A stretch of 64,000 nt of DNA. It comes from Xylocopa sonorina. Taxonomy: Eukaryota > Arthropoda > Insecta > Hymenoptera > Apidae. Where the stretch lies: assembly GCF_050948175.1 (NCBI RefSeq), contig NW_027490260.1:1-64000 (forward strand). Direction: 5' to 3'. The position numbers and the translations under genes are program-made. The notes beneath the pieces were generated by a model. That model made no database searches. It was given only the letters and a program-made list of their open reading frames with translations, and was not told the DNA's origin. Positions 41,201 through 50,929 of this stretch are shown piece by piece. How positions within the stretch are numbered: the first letter of the stretch is position 1; each line of letters opens with the position of its first letter.

Positions 41201-44200
41201 TAGCGTTTGCAGATGTCTACGTATCGTAGCAATAGAGTTCTAATGCTACTTAAAACACGATATCGCATCTCTCTTCTATGTTTCGTGATAATATATAATG
41301 TTCTTTGCGAAGTGTCATGTGTACCTCGTATTCACTTCAAAAAAATGTAAATGCGACTATTCGTTGCTAGGGCATAGCATTTGCAGATGCCTACGTATCG
41401 TAGTAATAGATTTCTAATGCTTCTTAGATCGCGATATCGCATCTCATTTCTATGTTTCTTGATAAGTTATAATATTCATTCCGAAGTGTCATGTATACCT
41501 CGAATTCACTTCAAAAGAATCTAAATGCGACATTTCCATGCTAGGAAATAGCCCTTGCAGATATCTCTGCATTGAGGCAATAGAGTCCTAATGCTTCTTA
41601 AAAAGAGATGTCGCATTTCATTTCTATGTTTCGTGATAAGGTATTATATTCATTGCGAAGTGTCATGTATACATCGTATTCACTTCAAAAGAATGTAAAT
41701 GCGACTATTCCTCGCTAGGAAATAGCGTTTGCAGATGCCTACGTACCGTAGCAATAGAGTTCCAATGCTTCTTAAAACGCGATATCGCATCTCACTTCTA
41801 TGTTCCATGATAAGACATTATATTCATTGCGAAGTGTCATGTATACATCGTATCCACTTCAAAAGAATGTAAATGCGACATTTCCATGCTAGGAAATAGC
41901 CCTTGCAGATATCTCCGCATTGAGGCAATAGAGTCCTAATGCTTCTTAAAACGAGATGTCGCATTTCATTTCTAGGTTTCGTGATAAGATATAATATTCA
42001 TTGCGAAGTGTCATGTATACCTCGCATTCACTACAAAAGAATGAAAATGCGACACTTCCTTGCTAGGAAATGGCGTATTCAGATGTCTACGTATCGTAGC
42101 AATACTGTTCTAATGCTACTTAAATCGCGATATCCCATCTCATTTCCATGTTTCGTGATAAGATATAATATTCATTGTGAAGTGTCATGTACACCTCGTA
42201 TTCACATCAAAAGAATGTAAGTGCGACACTTCCATGCCAGGAAATAGCGTTTGCAGATGTCTCTGCATCGAGGCCATAAAGTTTTAATGCTTCTTACAAT
42301 GCGATATCGCATCTCTCTTCTATGTTTCATGATAAGATATAATATTCATTGCGAAGTGTCATTTATACCTCGTATTCACTTAAAAAGAATGTAAATGCGA
42401 CGTTTGCATCCTTGGGAATATCGTTTGCAGATGTCTACATATCGTAGAAAAAGATTCCTAATGCTTCTTAAAACGAGATGTCGCATTTCATTTCTATGTT
42501 TCGTGATAAGGTATAATATTCATTGCGAAATGTCATGTATACCTCGTATTCACTCCAAACGAATGTAAATGCGACACTTCCTTGCTAGGAAATAGCGTAT
42601 TCAGATGTCTACGTATCGTAGCAATAGGGATCTAATGCTGCTTAAGTCGTGATATCGCATCTCATTTCTATGTTTCGTGATAAGATGTAATATTCATTGC
42701 GAAGTGTCATGTACACCTCGTATTCACTTCAAAAGAATGTAAATGCGACTCTTCCATGCTAGGAAACAGCGTTTGCAGATGTCTCCGCATCGAGGAAATA
42801 GGGTTCTAATGCTTCGTAAAACGCGATATCGCATCTCACTTCTATGTTACATGATAAGATATAATGTTCATTGCGAAGTGTCATGTGTACCTCGTATTCA
42901 CTTCAAGAGAATGTAAATGCGACTGTTGCTTGCTAGGAAATAGCGTTTGCAGATGTCTACGTATCGTAGCAATAGTGTTCTAATGCTACTTAAATCGCGA
43001 TATCGCATCTCATTTATATGTTTCGTGATAAGATATAATATTCATTGCGAAGTGTCATGTATACCTCGTATTCACTTCACAAGAATGTAAATGCGACTAT
43101 AGCTTGCTAGGAAATAGCGTTTGCACATGTCTACGTATCGTAGCAATAGATTTCTAATGCTACTTAAATCGCGATATCGCATCTCATTTCTATGTTTCCT
43201 GATAAGATGTAATATTCATTGCGAAGTGTCATGTACACCTCGTATTCACTTCAAAAGAATGTAAGTGCGACACCTCCATCCTAGGAAATAACGTCTGCAG
43301 ATGTCTACGCGTCGAGGCAATAGAGATCTAATGCTTCTTAAAACGCGATATCGCATTTCACTCCTATGTTTCATGATAGGATATAATATTCATTGCGAAG
43401 TGTCATGTATGCCTCGTATTCATTTCAAAAGAATGTAAATGGGAGTCTTCCTTGCAAGGAAATAGCGTTTGCAGATGCCTACATATCGTAGCAATAGAAT
43501 TCTAATGCTTCTTAGATCGCGATATCGCATCTCACTCCTATGTTTCATGATAGGATATAATATTCATTGCGAAGTGTCATGTATACCTCGTATTCATTTC
43601 AAAAGAATGTAAATGGGAGTCTTCCTTGCAAGGAAATAGCGTTTGCAGATGCCTACATATCGTAGTAATAGAATTCTAATGCTTCTTAGATCGCGATATC
43701 GCATCTCATTTCTATGTTTCGTGATAAGTTGTAATATTCATCCAGAAGTGTCATGTACACCTCGAATTCACTTCAAAAAAATGTAAATGCGACACTTCCA
43801 TGCTAGGAAATAGCTTCTGCAGATGTCTACGTGTCGAGGCAATAGAGATCTAATGCTTCTTAAAACGCGATATCGCATCTCACTTCTATGTTTCATGATA
43901 AGATATAATATTCATTGCGAAGTGTCATGTATACCTCGTATTCACTTCAAAAGAATGTAAATGCGACTATTGCTTTCTAGGAAATAGCGTTCCCAGATGT
44001 CTACGTATCGTAGCAATAGAGTTCTAATGCTACTTAAATCGCGATATCGCATCTCATTTATATGTTTCGTGATAGGATACAATATTCATTGCGAAGTGTC
44101 ATGTATACCTCGTATTCATTTCAAAAGAATGTAAATGCGAATCTTCCTTGCAAGGAAATAGCGTTTGCAGATGCCTACATATCGTAGCAATAGAATTCTA

Positions 44201-44680
44201 ATGCTTCTTAGATCGCGATATCGCATCTCACTCCTATGTTTCATGATAGGATATAATATTCATTGCGAAGTGTCATGTATACCTCGTATTCATTTCAAAA
44301 GAATGTAAATGGGAGTCTTCCTTGCAAGGAAATAGCGTTTGCAGATGCCTACATATCGTAGCAATAGAATTCTAATGCTTCTTAGATCGCGATATCGCAT
44401 CTCATTTCTATGTTTCGTGATAAGTTGTACTATTCATCCAGAAGTGTCATGTACACCTCGAATTCACTTCAAAAAAATGTAAATGCGACACTTCCATGCT
44501 AGGAAATAGCGTCTGCAGATGTCTCCGCATCGAGACCATAGAGTTCTAATGCTTCTTAAAACGCGAAATCGCATTTCACTTCTATGTTTCAAGATAAGAT
44601 ATAATATTCATTGCGAAGTGTCATGTATACCTCGAATTCACTTCAAAAGAATGTAAATGCGACTATTGCTTGCTAGGAAA
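35241..44680 (+). repeat. Monomeric satellite, GACTATTGCTTGC subfamily
   Basis: About 54 monomers dominated by variants with GCGACTATTGCTTGCTAGG, or with CGTATTCAGATG in place of CGTTTGCAGATG. They alternate irregularly with the standard type. Local copies of a CTCCGCTCGTAGCAATAG monomer, which lacks 'at' relative to CTCCGCATCGTAGC, occur near 38.6, 39.65 and 40.7 kb. The same two variants dominate the inverted array at 50-61.6 kb. There is no gene. Confidence 0.85.
43365..44420 (+). repeat. Local duplications at 174 and 696 bp
   Basis: A distinctive monomer with GGGAGTCTTCCTTGCAAGG occurs at 43,441, 43,615 and 44,311. The first two are adjacent (174 bp). The third is exactly 696 bp (four monomers) further on and is followed by the same CATCCAGAAGTGTCATG monomer as the second (near 43,740 and 44,435). 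This is a one-unit and a four-unit duplication in the same place. Confidence 0.8.
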
Positions 44681-45364
44681 TAGCGTTTCCAGATGTGTAC
44701 GCATCGAAGCAGTAGAGTTCCAATGCTTCTTAAAACGCGATATAGCATCTCATTTCTATACTTCATTGCAATGATATAATATTCATTGCGGAGTTTTACG
44801 TATACCTCGTCTACACTTCAAATGAATGTAAATGTCATTCGTCCTTGCTAAGAAATATCGTTTTCAGATATCTACATATCGAAGCAATAGGGTTCTAATG
44901 CTTCATAAAACGCGATATTGCATCTCATTTCTGTGTTTCATGATAAGATATAATATTCAATGCGAAGTGTTAAGTATATCTCCTCTACACTTCAAATGAA
45001 TGTAAGTGGATCACTTCCTTGCTACGGAATATCGTTTCTATATCTGAAGGTTTAGAAGCAATAGAGTTCTAATGCTTCGTAAAACGCGGCTGCGCATCTT
45101 ACTTCTATATTTCATGATAGGATGTAATATTCATAGCATCGCGTTATGTTTATCTGCTGCTGCATATGAATTGAGTGTGAACCCTATACTTTCCTGCTCG
45201 GGGATAGCGTTTCTAGATGTCCAGGTGCCGAAGCATTTAATTTGTCATGCTTCATGCACCTCAATATTGCATTTCATATAAGCAGTTCAAAGTAAGTTAG
45301 AAGGTTGTAAAGCTCTATGCATCGCATTATGCTTATCTGCTTTTGTGCTTTATAATGCTCTGGG
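44681..45364 (+). repeat. Decaying edge of the satellite array
   Basis: The last four units lose similarity step by step. At 44,700-45,060 the monomer is still easy to follow. At 45,060-45,290 only words such as ATTCATAGCATCGCGTTATG and AGCGTTTCTAGATGTCC remain. At 45,290-45,364 only fragments like GCATTATGCTTATCTGC and TATAATGCTCT are left. Unhomogenised, old monomers at an array edge are expected when unequal exchange is confined to the interior. Confidence 0.8.
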
Positions 45365-45957
45365 ATGTGAGAAGGTCCTCAACCATCCTTAACCCCCTAA
45401 AGAGAAGTCAAAAGTCCAGCGGCCCTGCAGGTGGGCCATGGGAGCGCGGCGCGCGAGGCGCTACGCAATTTTAATGATCAGGAGATTCCCCTCAGGGACA
45501 CCCAAGGGGGCGAGAAGAGTAAATCGCCGAAATCCACTGATCGATGGACTCGAACAATACCGAAGCCTTCAGCCCACTCCACCAAGGAGCCCTGAGGAGG
45601 ATGCAGGAGACCCGAGGACCACCAGCGAATTCAAGGAACCTGAAGAAGAGAACGTGATAACTTATTCGCTTAAGCGTCCCATTTCTTGTGTCGCATATTG
45701 TATATTGTATCTTGTATCGTGAAGCGAGTTATGATACCCGGTAATTTGCGGCGTGTTGCGTAGTTTCCCGTAGCCCTTCTTAGTTAAACCCACGTCGAGA
45801 CCATAAATAAACATGCCGTGACTTCAGTATCTCGCGACCTGAGTGTGTGTACTTGGCTAGGAGTAGTCGAGAGGAGGAGCATTTCGAAGTTTCAAGGGTT
45901 GTTCCGCCCCAGGGTTCCCCGGGTCGTGTAGTCTATACCTTTGCTACTTTCTGAGCA
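45365..45957 (+). mobile_element. LTR-like segment (TG...CA, 593 bp)
   Basis: Begins TGTGAGAAGG immediately after the decayed satellite and ends CTTTCTGAGCA. Two bases later comes TGGCGCCCAA, which matches the start of a lysine-tRNA-type primer-binding site. An AATAAA lies at 45,806-45,811, where an LTR polyadenylation signal could be. The stretch is more GC-rich than what follows. A 94-codon frame at 45,438-45,722 lies wholly inside it and is not treated as a gene. No second LTR and no gag or pol was found, so this would be a truncated remnant. The family was not recognised. Confidence 0.45.
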
Positions 45958-45959
45958 TC

Positions 45960-45969
45960 TGGCGCCCAA
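45960..45969 (+). other. Primer-binding-site-like TGGCGCCCAA
   Basis: Ten bases equal to the start of the site complementary to the 3' end of lysine tRNAs in many retroelements, placed two bases after a CA end. The next bases (GAAAAGTTG) do not continue a full 18-base match as far as I can judge, so the call depends on position more than on length. Confidence 0.35.
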
Positions 45970-47060
45970 GAAAAGTTGTACGTGAGCGGATACCTTGGAA
46001 CGATAGATCGCTTTAGATTAAAGTACGTTTTACACCTTAAAGCATTTAGATAATTAACCCCTTCGAACTTCCCTGACTTACTATATATAGGTTTCCGTCA
46101 CAACTAATAGGAACCATCACTTTACATAGATATATAGAACACACATAGTTTTAAACGTAGAACTGAGAATTTGAGAACCTACTTTGAAACGTTAGTAGTG
46201 AGGAATTCCATCGGATTTCATAGAAATTCAGAACTTACTTGCTATGAAACATAGGCAGATAAGGGCCATCGCGTTGCTTAGAACTTTAGAACTTGCTTAC
46301 TTCAACAAAGATTTCTATTGGCTTCGTCCGTTCTATTAGAAGAGTTTTTGATAAACCACATACTTTTCACGCTTCTGATATCTTTGAAAGTTCGCGAGAT
46401 GTCATCGTTTAAGTTTTAAAATGATTACTTAGTGTGGATTATTATTTAGTAACTCGCTCATAAACGAGTCTGCATAGGATTTAATCCATAAGTTTTTAAG
46501 CCTGGAATTTATGCAGTTATTTGTTATTCATTTATTGCTCAAACGACAAAGATTCTGACCACTTCAAAATGGTTGACTTTCATCAATTTTCTTAAAAATT
46601 GAAGTACTGCCCAACTGCTTGCATTAAAGACTGTAATTAAAGCTTTCGAAACATTTTTCCTCTTATAGATGAATTCTGGAATTGAAATTGAATGTTTGAC
46701 TTTTCTAGCTCCTGTTTAGACATCTTTCTATTGGAATGTTCAAGTATTTTTCATATTCGTAATTATTAAAAATGTTTTACTTGATTCTTTTATTTAATAT
46801 TTAGAATTTTCTGAGAAATATTTTCTATCGTAATGAACTATATAATTGCAATTATAATTCTTTATGAAATAATAATAACAGAAAGGTATGTATCCATTCG
46901 TGTAGTTTTGTAAAGAGTATTTAATCTTACTATCTAAAATGAAACATTGAGATCTGTTTACAATCTAATGGAATTTAATTACCTTTTGATTCAAATTCAC
47001 AATGATAATCTTCCATAGTTCAACAATTTTGTGAGCTGTCCTCAGGAATCCGCAGCTCAG
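45970..47060. other. AT-rich non-satellite DNA, no gene seen
   Basis: No satellite similarity and no convincing frame. At about 46,150-46,310 three degenerate units of ~57 bp share words like GAGAACCTACTTTGAAAC, AGAACTTACTTGCTATGAAAC and AGAACTTGCTTACTTCAAC. The rest is plain AT-rich sequence. It may be the internal remnant of the LTR-like element to its left, or ordinary flank of the gene candidate to its right. Confidence 0.5.
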
Positions 47061-47064
47061 TACT

Positions 47065-47071
47065 TATAAAA
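47065..47071 (+). promoter_or_regulatory. TATA-like box upstream of the gene candidate
   Basis: TATAAAA at 47,065-47,071, about 490 bp before the proposed start codon at 47,561. A short open frame of 30 codons (47,071-47,163) begins at its last base, which is odd for a promoter box. Either the box is chance or the short frame is. Weak call. Confidence 0.2.
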
Positions 47072-47560
47072 TGAACGACACAAAGAACAGCCTAACCAAA
47101 CGTATTCGAACCGATTTTTCAATACTAATCTTATCGTGTTTAACTTATGTTGCAAACTATTGAAATGCCCTTCGAAAAGTGTTTATTCACAGTGAAGTAA
47201 ACGGTAAGTATTACGCCTTCCACCACTGTTTACAATACGTATGTTTCATTTACTATCAAAACCGTGAGTATTATCGCCTTTCTTTACTTTTTGTAACCTT
47301 CAATGCCTTCATGTTACAGATCGTTAAACTTGCTTTAAAATGCTCTATCGTATTACGGAAGAATGGACATAACAATTCATTTTAAAAAATGAAGGTAACC
47401 TTCATATGTCCAACATAACTCCACTTACAAAAAAACTATTTTCATCAACGGATGGCCCCTTTGTACTATGCAATTTTATATTAGCAAAAACTTCTATGAA
47501 ACTTATAGTTTCGTGGATATCTGAGGTGCTAATTATTACTGCCCCACCCTGTATATTGTT

Positions 47561-48309
47561 ATGGATGTGTTCAACAAGGCAACGATGAACAGAGTTAAAT
47601 TTAATATTATGATGTTTATTATTTTACTTATAGTATATTTGTTTTTCTGGAATTTTGCCAAAAAACAATGTTCACGATGTCGACAGATGTATATATTTGC
47701 CTTAGAATTACAAGAGCCAACAATTTCGAAAATAGAATATTACTTTACTTCGCTAACCGAATCATTGCAAACGTTAAGTAAAGTGCTTGCCTTTCAAAAC
47801 AGTCAGATGCAAATTACGATACGTTTCCAAGAAATGGTACGTGCCACTGTTTTTTAATTTCCGTTTATTTAATCAAAGGAAATTTAATTGAAATATCCGC
47901 AAAATTCGAGGACAAAAAGTTATTGTAATTTTACGCAACATGTATGATGGTGATAAAGGATAAGTATACGGAACTGAAAATGGAAAGTAGCGAGCAGAAA
48001 AAGAAACTGATGGAGCTACAAAGTAGATTGATACATCCGTCAAATGATGATTCTAGGTTAATAAAATCTGTTAATTAAAGAACTATTGCAAAAATCAAGT
48101 ATAATCAATATTACTTCTGCTCAAAGGCTATAATAGAATTGGACCGAAATGGGTACAAAACAGGCAATTATATCTATACGTTCTATTCTATGCAAAGGCA
48201 AATATTTCAAAGAGAAAAGATGTGTTACTTACAAATTACTTATGTTCCTAGATATCTCACTAATTCAGGCTTCTTGTCTTGCAGGACTTATCATTCATGT
48301 AACATGTAA
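47561..48309 (+). CDS. Possible three-exon gene: small membrane-anchored coiled-coil protein
   Basis: Not a family I recognise. Model: exon 1 at 47,561-47,836, exon 2 at 47,959-48,056, exon 3 at 48,285-48,309, giving 132 residues. Exon 1 starts at the first ATG after an in-frame stop at 47,522 and ends ATG|GTACGT. Exon 2 follows ATAAAG| and keeps the frame open for 98 bases to TCTAG|GTTAAT. Exon 3 follows a good acceptor, CTTCTTGTCTTGCAG, and adds seven residues (TYHSCNM) before TAA. Introns are 122 and 228 bp. Residues 14-33 form one strong hydrophobic segment, flanked by R11/K13 and K34-K35, then a CSRC pair (37-40). The rest is polar. Exon 2 is rich in K, E, Q, L and M, as in a coiled coil. 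The first acceptor has a poor pyrimidine tract and the second donor is weak. Alternatives are a pseudogene or chance; the in-frame joins favour a gene. Confidence 0.4.
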
Positions 48310-48760
48310 AGGGGTCGAAGAATCGTAAAAGATTTTTATATTTCATAGCCTCACTTGATACGTCGATTGGATCACGTAAAATATCGGACATTAATTGCAT
48401 CTACATCTTAAGACCTTAAATATATAATTGCAACAACATATTTAATAGCGTTTTAATAACATTTTTCTAATTGTTTATATTTATATCTAATAAATATATA
48501 TTAATCGAATAAGTTGCTTTACCAAAGAATAAAAGTATCTGAGGCTTACAAATCGGAGCATTACATAAACGTGCATCACATATATAATATTACATGTAAC
48601 AAAAGATGAAGACCAAAAAGATCGTACATAAGTTGAATCCACAATGCGGTCATAGAGATACAGAAACGGCAAAAATTCCAAACAATAATTTAAAAAATTC
48701 AAGAAGGGAGGAGTGAAAATCCATCTCCTTGACGATGATAAGGAATAAGTCTGCCTCATG
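48310..48760. other. AT-rich flank, no gene seen
   Basis: Between the gene candidate and the CACTA-like element. A 36-codon plus-strand frame (48,606-48,716, starting MKTKK) and an overlapping 90-codon minus-strand frame both occur. Neither has splice context or a recognisable product. Confidence 0.45.
48489..48494 (+). terminator. AATAAA, possible polyadenylation signal
   Basis: AATAAA 180 bases after the proposed stop codon at 48,307-48,309, in AT-rich sequence where such a hexamer is not rare. It fits a short 3' untranslated region for the three-exon gene candidate. Confidence 0.3.
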
Positions 48761-49025
48761 CACTACAATATCCCAAACAGCCAGAGATTGGCACGCCAAT
48801 GACAACGGATGGAACGAATTCCGTGACAGAACTGTGCTAACAAAGTGCTCCTACTCAGCTTTCGAAATGGCATACTGTTAGTACTGGGGCGGCATTCGTA
48901 TCACGGCACTATTAAAGCACCGAGATATAGCACACGGGCTACACGGCCGTGACAATGACACTATCAGCTCACCATAGCTACACGCGTGGTTGTGGCGTAG
49001 GCTGACATTTACTAATGGGGAAGCT
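48761..49025 (+). repeat. Left inverted arm of the CACTA-like element
   Basis: About 265 bp, GC-richer than the core. Besides both ends it shares internal words with the right arm in inverted orientation, such as ACGCGTGT followed by ATGGTG, and CGAA followed by AGCTGA. Identity is clear only in patches. Confidence 0.4.
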
Positions 49026-49525
49026 GTTTCCATAAAAATGATAAGCAAATATGAAAAATGACTAAACTGTGCAATTTATTTATTTTGATTCCAAAATAGA
49101 TACACCGGCACAAAACAAAGATATAAGAACTCGATTTTATTATTTTCTATAAACTAGCTCGATAGGACGATTTTTTCCATAAAGTCGATAATTACTTTGT
49201 CATAAAAATATACACACTTATTTTATATATATTTTCTTCAATTTATTGTTGCAAATTCATGCAATTGAGGGTTACATTAAATACAATGACAGCATGTTAT
49301 TTCAAAAATTACACAAGGCGAAGTTAGGGACGCAACAGCATGAATTTTTATTTTATAAGTAATATTTTTTTATAAATAATATTTTTAGTCTATGATGGAT
49401 TGAAAGAAATATATACGACTCGCTCAATAACTATAAATATAGGAAAACGACCATCAAAATGTCTATCAATACTCATATGCTGAACATCTACTGACATCTA
49501 ACGGTTCTAATTTGTATGAAAGCAC

Positions 49526-49784
49526 AGGTTCCCCATTGCCAAATGTGATCCTGCGTCATTGCTGAAGAGATTCATGAATGTAGCGATAATACGCGTGTCA
49601 CCATGGTGCTGGTTCTGCGCGATTCGCTTGTCTAAAACGTGCTGGTAACACGTTCTGGCATTTTAGTCAACGAATCCGGTCACAGATGACTACGAATCAG
49701 CTGACACTCCTCGGAAGTGGCAATATAGTGCCGGCATGGTGACGCTACCACCTTGCCGTTTGTTATCTGGGATGCTTTTTAGTG
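49526..49784 (-). repeat. Right inverted arm of the CACTA-like element
   Basis: About 260 bp, inverted relative to the left arm, ending CTGGGATGCTTTTTAGTG. The outer end matches the left arm with a small gap (GGGAT, then TAGTGCAT). The inner end matches over about 33 bases. Confidence 0.4.
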
Positions 49785-49840
49785 CATTATTCGGAATTGA
49801 ATTTGAACACATAGCTACTTAATCGCAAATTTGTATGTAC

Positions 49841-50050
49841 TGTGACGTGGTGAAGTCACAAGGCTCGCTCACCCCCCCCCCTCCCGCCCCCCGCTTCGGT
49901 TAGACTAACCCACAGAACCACCCATGCGAGAAGCGCGACACGGACCATCGCGATAGCTGTATTTGCGAGGAGCGTGAAATAAACGATGGTAGAACCTTCC
50001 CCCCCCCCCCGTTCGTTTCTCTCTCTCCGTTCTACGGATTAGACTGGCGA
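49841..50050 (+). mobile_element. C-rich LTR-like remnant at the satellite junction
   Basis: Starts with the imperfect palindrome TGTGACGTGGTGAAGTCACA (49,841-49,860). It contains two long C tracts (49,872-49,881 and 49,999-50,010), AATAAA at 49,978-49,983, and a pyrimidine-rich CGTTTCTCTCTCTCCGTTC. It ends ATTAGACTGGCGA just before the inverted satellite. TG start, AATAAA and a TGGCGA word could be a short LTR plus the start of a primer-binding site, cut off by satellite. The family is not identified and the call is weak. Confidence 0.25.
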
Positions 50051-50929
50051 GCTGATGCGGTATCGCGTTTTAAGAAGCATTAAAACCTTATTGCCTCGAT
50101 GCGGAGACATCTGCAAACGCTATTTCCAAGGAAGGAAGTGTTGCATTTACATTGTTTTGAAGTGAATGCGATGTATACATAACATTGCGCAATGAATACT
50201 ACATCTTATCATGTAACATAGAAATGAGATGCGATATCGCGATATATGAAGCATTATAACTCTATTGCTTCGATACGTAGACATCTGCAAACGCTATTTC
50301 CTAGCAAGGAAGTGTCGCATTTACATACATTTGAAGTGAATACGAGGGATACATAACACTCCACAATGAATATTATATCTTATCATGAAACATAGAAGAG
50401 AGATGCGATATCGCGTTTTAAGAAGCATTAGAACTCTATTGCTTCTATACGTAGACATCTGCAGACGCTATTTCCAAGCAAGGAAGTGTCGCATTTACAT
50501 TCATTTGAAGAGTATGCGAGGTATACGTAACACGTCGCAATGAATATTATAACTTATCATGAAACATAGAAATGAAATGCGATATCGCGGTTTAAGAAGC
50601 TTTAGAACTCTATAGTTTCTATACGTAGACATCTGGAAACGCTATTTCCCATGAAGGAAGATTTGCATTTACATTCTTTAGATGTGAATACGAGGCATAC
50701 ATGACACTTCGCAATGAATATTATATCTTGTCACGAAACATAGAAATGAGATGCCATATCGCGATTTAAGAAGCATTAGAATTCTATTGCTTCGATACGT
50801 AGACATCTGCGAACGTATATCCTAGCAAGGAAGTGTGGCATTTACATTATTCCGAAGTGTGGACGAGGTATACATAACACTTCGGAATGAATATTATGTC
50901 ATAGCAAGAAACATTGAAATAAGATGCGA

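Larger units (their letters stand above)
1..45364 (+). repeat. 174-bp satellite array, plus orientation (whole block)
   Basis: Head-to-tail array of a monomer of about 174 bp (measured between TGATAAG words; most units are 172-175 bp), roughly 260 copies. Recognisable words in order are TGATAAGATATAATATTC, ATTGCGAAGTGTCATG, TATACCTCG, a CACTTCAAAAGAATGTAAATG word, TTCCTTGCTAGGAAATAGCG, GCAGATGTCTACGTATCG, AGCAATAGAGTTCTAATGC, and GCGATATCGC before CATCTCATTTCTATGTTTC. There is no gene inside. Translated frames in the block are satellite read-through. The length, copy number and homogenised structure suggest centromeric or pericentromeric DNA by analogy with other animals. That location is inferred. 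Confidence 0.97.
48761..49784. mobile_element. Degenerate CACTA/Chapaev-like non-autonomous DNA transposon
   Basis: The left end reads CACTACAATATCCCAAACAG. The reverse complement of the right end reads CACTAAAAAGCATCCCAGAT. The outer eight bases, ATGCACTA and TAGTGCAT, are perfect inverted copies. The inner boundaries also match: AATGGGGAAGCT at 49,014-49,025 is inverted as AGGTTCCCCATT from 49,526, and about 25 of the first 33 bases agree. Thus two arms of 268 and 262 bp flank an AT-rich 500 bp core with no transposase frame. CACTA ends are typical of the CMC superfamily (CACTA, Mirage, Chapaev). No clear target-site duplication is seen, because the flanks continue the palindrome (ATG and CAT). 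The arms are heavily diverged, so the element is old. Confidence 0.42.

Noticed and set aside
45438..45722. 94-codon frame starting MGARRARRY
   Set aside because: Lies wholly inside the LTR-like segment. It has no known domain and no upstream promoter of its own.
47071..47163. 30-codon frame starting MNDTKNS with a hydrophobic end
   Set aside because: Overlaps the TATA-like box by one base and stops before any donor. Could be a short upstream frame, but there is no way to support it.
47179..47588. Two AT-rich frames of 68 and 60 codons ahead of the gene candidate
   Set aside because: Low-complexity composition, and they overlap the donor-like words and each other's context without a spliceable link that I could find.
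48487..48759. 90-codon minus-strand frame rich in aromatic residues, and the 36-codon plus-strand frame (48,606-48,716) opposite it
   Set aside because: Typical of AT-rich non-coding DNA. No splice sites tie the plus frame to the gene candidate, and the minus frame has no domain.
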